From assembly GCA_036245525.1 (NCBI GenBank), contig BTPG01000004.1:207952899-208016898 (forward strand): a stretch of DNA of 64,000 nucleotides, written 5' to 3'. Positions 60,019 to 64,000 of the stretch are shown one piece after another; position 1 is the first letter of the stretch; every line of letters begins with the position of its first letter. The DNA comes from Semisulcospira habei (Eukaryota; Mollusca; Gastropoda; Semisulcospiridae). The notes under the pieces were generated by a model. The model did no database searches. It had not been told where the DNA came from and saw nothing but the letters and a program-made list of their open reading frames with translations. A program made the position numbers and the translations under genes.

Positions 60019-61440
60019 CAAGGGAGGAGAGAGGGGGCAAGCTTCCGGAGGAAGAGCAGCTGAAATCAGGTGGGCCGCTTCGTCGAGGGCTCGGCAGTAA
60101 TCTATGCCCAAGGCAAGGTGGGGGGAAGAGGGCAATAATCTACGAGGAGAGGAGGGGGACGCCACCGCAGGGGTGGGCGAGGGAGCCACAGGGGAGAGAG
60201 GGAGAGCTGGGCGACTCAAATGCGGAGACTGCGGCTCGAGGAACATGGAAGCAGAATCTGCGGGGTGTAGGCTAAGCACCTCATCTCGATCCCCCCACAA
60301 GGATCCACCAGGCGAGGGGGGGGGGGGGGAATTGGAACTCCATGGGCAGAGAGGGATCGAACAGGCGCGACTGGAAAGCTAGAAGCGGGCGCATGGACCA
60401 CTCTCAGGGCCGGAAGGCCTGATGGTGGGGGGCAGAACGAGCGCTCACCGAAGAAGAAGATCGACAGGAAGAGGAATGGAGAGGCAGTCGCGACTGGTCT
60501 CGAGACTGGCGATTGGGGGAGGAGCCACATGGGGGAACAAAGCGGCTAAGGTCCGGAGAACGTGATTGTAACGCGCTTGAGCAGGCGTCTCTGGAGAGAG
60601 GGCTGCGGCTGAAAGAACGACCGCGTAACGTCACTGTCCGAAGTGGACTAGCAGTGAACAGTTGAGAAGGATGAGTGCGCCGTGTGCGATCATCCACGCG
60701 AGAGTGTTCTGAAAGAAACAGTGAGGGAGTCACCCGCCATCGGTGGCTTAACACCGGGCGGGAAGTGCTCATATGAGTCAAGGGCCCCAGAGTTTTACTA
60801 CTAGTGGGGTGAGACTCAGGAGAGGTCACGGATGAGCGAGTCAAGGGCCCCAGAGTCTTACTACTCATGGGGTGTGACTCTTTTGAGGCCGCAAGTGGGA
60901 CCCCATGAAGCGCCTGGGAATGCCTCTGATTTGGTGAAATGGCTGGGTCCCCAGTGGGATAGAGGCAGTAGGAAGGGGCCGTCCCGATCGCGGAAAATCT
61001 CGACTCCCAGTAGAGTGGGAGGAGACTAGCAACGGGCGAGCGCTGAGGTCCGAGGTAGGAAATATCCGGTTCGAAGAAAAGCACACAATATCCGACGATG
61101 CTCATTTGTGGGTTCCCGAATGGTCAGAAGTTATAGGAAGGGATGTCACACTGGCGGCAGAGGGGCGCAAAGTGGCCGGCGAGCGGCTAAGTAAGCGAGG
61201 AGCTGCAGGCCGGTCGCGATCATAAAAATCCCAGAGTTGTGACCAACGTCGCTCTTTCCACAAAGAGCAGACATGGCACGGTCGGGAAGAAGAACATCCT
61301 GAGCACGGTAAACATAAAACATGTGAATCAGTCGGGTACTGAAAACCCAAGCAGCGCGGGCATGTACGTAATTGCGAACTGCAACAGAAAAGGAACCGTT
61401 AAAAGATAGGCCGCTTCCCGTCCGTCTCATGTTTTGCCGT
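60019..61440 (-). pseudogene. DIRS F gag, N-terminal half, frame-broken
   Basis: The minus strand encodes the Cys/His module GFQYPTDSHVLCLPCSGCSS followed by RPCHVCSLWKERRWSQLWDF (61350-61235), an Arg/Ser-rich middle, with a tandem duplication of MSSKTLGPLTRSSVTSPESH type (about 60760-60900), and the block EVLSLHPADSASMFLEPQ with LDEAAHLISAALPPEACPLS (60290-60060). Gag stops at 60018, where LINE-A copy 5 inserts; its second half is missing. Confidence 0.75.
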
Positions 61441-61950
61441 TAGTTGCACTAAAACCAAAAACGGAAAACAATTGGGAGAGAACCCGAAAACAAACAACAA
61501 AGGGCGGACGAGAAAATCGAAAGCAGCCTAACGCCGCCCTATGCGCGAAGAAAACACGGTGCCAAACGGGAACCGCTTCGAGTCAGATCGAAACCGTTAA
61601 AAATGGCCGGCTCATGTACAACTATAATCCGAGACCTTACAATAAGAATTAACGCAGGATGGATAATCGCACACACGAAGAAATCCAGAAAAACACAAAC
61701 GAAGTCGAGAAAACACACGGAGAACACGAGATAAACATAAGCCGAAACCGGAACAGCCGTTCGCGTCGCAGCTAAGCGTATGACTGGTCGCTAGGCCCAA
61801 AGGGCCTTATGGGAAGGGAGGGGAGGTCACTCTGGGAGTTATATATATCCCAGATTGTGTTGCTTACACAACGGAGACTTAGGCTGAAATCGGTATCTAG
61901 ACGTATCTTCCTATCAGTAATGCCATCGGTAATGTTTTTGAGGAAACAAT
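61441..61950 (-). mobile_element. DIRS F leader and right terminus
   Basis: 61441-61770 is non-coding leader. 61780-61950 is the right terminal repeat, an inverted copy of 45640-45840, ending GTAATGCCATCGGTAATGTT with TTTGAGGAAACAA. Its variant bases (AATG before the T-run) recur in the F internal complementary region but not in those of D or E, which pairs these two distant pieces as one element. Confidence 0.8.
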
Positions 61951-62300
61951 GGGCATTTTTCACACGAACGGCCCATGGACTAACAAGACTGCCCCATAAT
62001 CCACAGCCAATAAGACTTAAATTCTCATAAGCCCATGCAGATGCAGGGGCTCATGAGACTTTATGCCTCCAGCAGATGGAACAGACTGACTAAGCAGGGC
62101 TGTTCAATCTGAATTTAAAAAAACTGAAATTCCACTTTTTTTGGATTTCGAAAAAACTTAATCTTCAGAAGACCGTCACACATGCCAGACAAACAATTGA
62201 GAACTCAGTTCATTAGTGAATTTCAGGACAGAAACAAGTGAAAGCTGGGCCTAGAGAAGGTCACTTTTAGCCCATTTACCCCCAGCACTCTACAGCAGAT
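61951..62300. other. Non-coding spacer
   Basis: No gene or repeat recognised. AT-rich, with scattered short ORFs that look like chance. Confidence 0.5.
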
Positions 62301-62376
62301 GTATTGACCATGATAATTCAAGGGTAGTGCCAGATTACCTTGGCACTACCCTTGAATTATCATGGTCAGTCCGTCT
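62301..62376. mobile_element. Compact hairpin related to the TTAA MITE family
   Basis: GACCATGATAATTCAAGGGT pairs with ACCCTTGAATTATCATGGTC, a near-perfect hairpin with almost no loop. Sequence matches the core of hairpin MITE copy 1; the outer TTAA ends are not both visible. Confidence 0.7.
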
Positions 62377-62398
62377 CCTGCAAGTGGAACAGTCATTA

Positions 62399-63174
62399 TG
62401 GCTTCCCTACACGGAGAAACGAAATGCACAAGAAACGAAACATTTTCATTGCATCGAAATGCCTTTTCCGCACACGCAGAAACGCGGTGAAAATTCATTT
62501 CGCCTGGTACAGGGGAAGTAACTGTTCACTGACACATGCTCTGGTTTGTATCGGTGGATATCGGGTCATATTTCTGACTACTGACGCTTAAAAACTAAAC
62601 ATATAAGACATGTGTGCCTTCACTTACACAATTAAAGTGAATTGCCGACCATATCGAATAAACGTAAGCGCTTTTGAATGCGTAAACAAGGCTGGTTCAT
62701 GTGAATCGAGGATGCCGCCGTCTCGAAGCGATAGCCGCCATCTTGTAGGCGGCTTCGAAGAGCAGCCGATGAAAGTGGGGTTCAGAAAACTGACCTAAAA
62801 TCATATTTTGGTGGTACTTTAGTGATGATACTTGATAGATTCCATTTCGAAAATGATTTCTCTGCTTAAATCGTACAGAATCGTGCGTCACATCACGCAA
62901 TTCTAGCCTTAATAGACCTGACTCCACGGCATCGCTTTACCGTTGCAGTCCTCAGTGTTTGGGCTTGAATGACGTCAGAATGGGGTGTGACCGAGCGGAC
63001 GGCTCTGATTGGGCGACGGGTAAAATGTTTCGGCGAAACGTTTCGCAAAATAGAGACAAGTTCTATTTCGTGAAAAGTGTCGTTTCGCATTTCGTGAAAC
63101 GGTGAAATGTTGGAGAAATGTCTGAAATGCGGACATTTCGACAAAATGTTTCGTTTCTCCATCTGAGGAAGCCC
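62399..63174. mobile_element. Probable MITE with degenerate inverted ends
   Basis: The left end GCTTCCCTACACGGAGAAAC and the right end GTTTCTCCATCTGAGGAAGC are imperfect inverted copies, and AACGAAACATTTT recurs in opposite orientation inside both ends. The interior has no open frame with recognisable motifs. No clear target duplication was found, so the boundaries are approximate. Confidence 0.55.
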
Positions 63175-64000
63175 TTAGGTAACATCTCCCAAATTTAGAA
63201 AATAGGACTGTGGGGTTAAATAGGTTAAGCCCTGTTTATAGTACTGGTCGATGCATGCATTTGGAGTTGTGTACAATATGCAAATGTCATCCAAATATAT
63301 GTTACTTTGTACTTGCCACTTCATGAAAATTTTATAATCACCCTCATCCTTATCATCATGCAAATAATGAGAATGAAGACACAGACAAAGCACGATGAAC
63401 CCTAACCACACACATCTCTAGACTACCTGTCGATAACACTGTAGGTGTCAGTACACCTGCACTTGTTACAAGGTGCAGTTCCTCATTTCTACATTCACAA
63501 AACGCCAGTCATACGTTCTGTGGGCTGGCGACCACAGCCGTTCTGATGAAGAAGAAGATGCCCACAAAATCTCTTCTATATGAGCTTGCATGCATTTTCC
63601 CACTTTTTCCACAATACGTTTGCAAACATCATAACAAAAATAGACTGTCTTCCTAAATCAAATTGTCATAGAGGGAGAGCATTGCAACAACTCATACACA
63701 TGTATAACACTGAGGTGCTGGCTGATGCCTTGTATCAGTTAGGAACATTACTAACGTGTTAGGTGCTTTTACGTCACTGTCAGATTGTTTTCACTCTCAC
63801 AATTCTTACTTTGACAATTTTTTCTGCAATGAATTTTAATTTTCGAAAAAGTTGAAGAGGTACAAAGCTGGCTAATGAACTCGTCCAATGTCTTTCTCCT
63901 AACTAGATGTATCCAAATTATCAAGTCACTAAAATCAAAATTACGGACTCAACCGACTTTCTGTAAACGGTCATTTAACTCTTCAATGAGACATCCAATT
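63175..64000. other. Non-coding flank
   Basis: AT-rich sequence with no gene, exon or repeat that I can support. Confidence 0.5.

Noticed and set aside
1..64000. CRISPR arrays, tRNA and rRNA genes, bacterial operons
   Set aside because: Scanning by eye found no regular spacer-repeat arrays, no cloverleaf-like sequences and no rRNA motifs; the content is eukaryotic.

Overview
This window reads as animal nuclear DNA, most likely from a lophotrochozoan and probably a marine gastropod mollusc. That is inferred from the mix of transposon families, AT-rich introns broken up by GC-rich retroelements, and exons with GT/AG borders. There is no bacterial gene organisation, no rRNA or tRNA gene that I could recognise, and no CRISPR array. 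About three quarters of the window is transposable-element sequence, much of it nested.

Host gene: six small minus-strand exons between 15,036 and 43,917 have good splice borders and matching codon phases at all five junctions. They form part of one gene encoding a Gln/Pro/Ser/Thr-rich, low-complexity protein. The family is not certain (PRRC2/BAT2-like is a weak guess). Its introns carry DIRS, RTE and RNase-H LINE insertions, SINE-like retroposons and hairpin MITEs.

Element families: (1) LINE-A, a minus-strand non-LTR element of about 6 kb with ORF1 (zinc knuckles) and ORF2 (endonuclease, RT, RNase H, C-terminal CCHC), probably of the I/Nimb-like group. There are five substantial copies plus two short tails; copy 1 (27-6752) has both ORFs open. 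(2) LINE-B, RTE-like: a near-complete copy at 15827-18915, a 5'-truncated copy at 35880-38598 and a 3' stub at 39211-39387. (3) DIRS-type tyrosine-recombinase retrotransposons, six loci: G (6753-6929 plus 12922-13625), H (14250-14700), D (20868-30312), C (31343-39590), F (45640-46060 plus 60019-61950) and E (46195-54904). D, E and F keep the inverted termini and the internal complementary region typical of DIRS. (4) A 381-394 bp SINE-like retroposon, three copies each with a perfect 13-14 bp target duplication. (5) Two different internally deleted piggyBac-like elements, both inserted at TTAA in the 5' region of LINE-A copies, and a separate family of about 200 bp TTAA-flanked hairpin MITEs. 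(6) A hAT-like element inside DIRS E, a second hAT-like fragment inside DIRS D, a 1.63 kb solo LTR, an L2/CR1-like LINE tail and a 283 bp foldback insertion.

Layout: 1-14,700 LINE-A copies 1 and 2 nested in a DIRS gag remnant; 14,700-20,860 host intron with LINE-B, a diverged repeat field and two host exons; 20,868-30,312 DIRS D; 30,600-31,270 MITE and host exon; 31,343-39,590 DIRS C with an RTE inside; 39,600-45,600 host exons and introns with LINE-A copy 3, SINE-like and MITE insertions; 45,640-61,950 DIRS F interrupted by DIRS E and LINE-A copies 4 and 5; 61,950-64,000 non-coding DNA with MITE-like repeats.

The best candidates for novelty are element-specific covariation between DIRS internal complementary regions and their own ends, a conserved Cys/His module at the start of the DIRS gag, Ser/Arg/Pro-rich tandem repeats in that gag, an inversion inside one DIRS recombinase gene, a catalytic Asp-to-Asn change in a DIRS RT, and the repeated use of the LINE-A 5' region by piggyBac-like elements.
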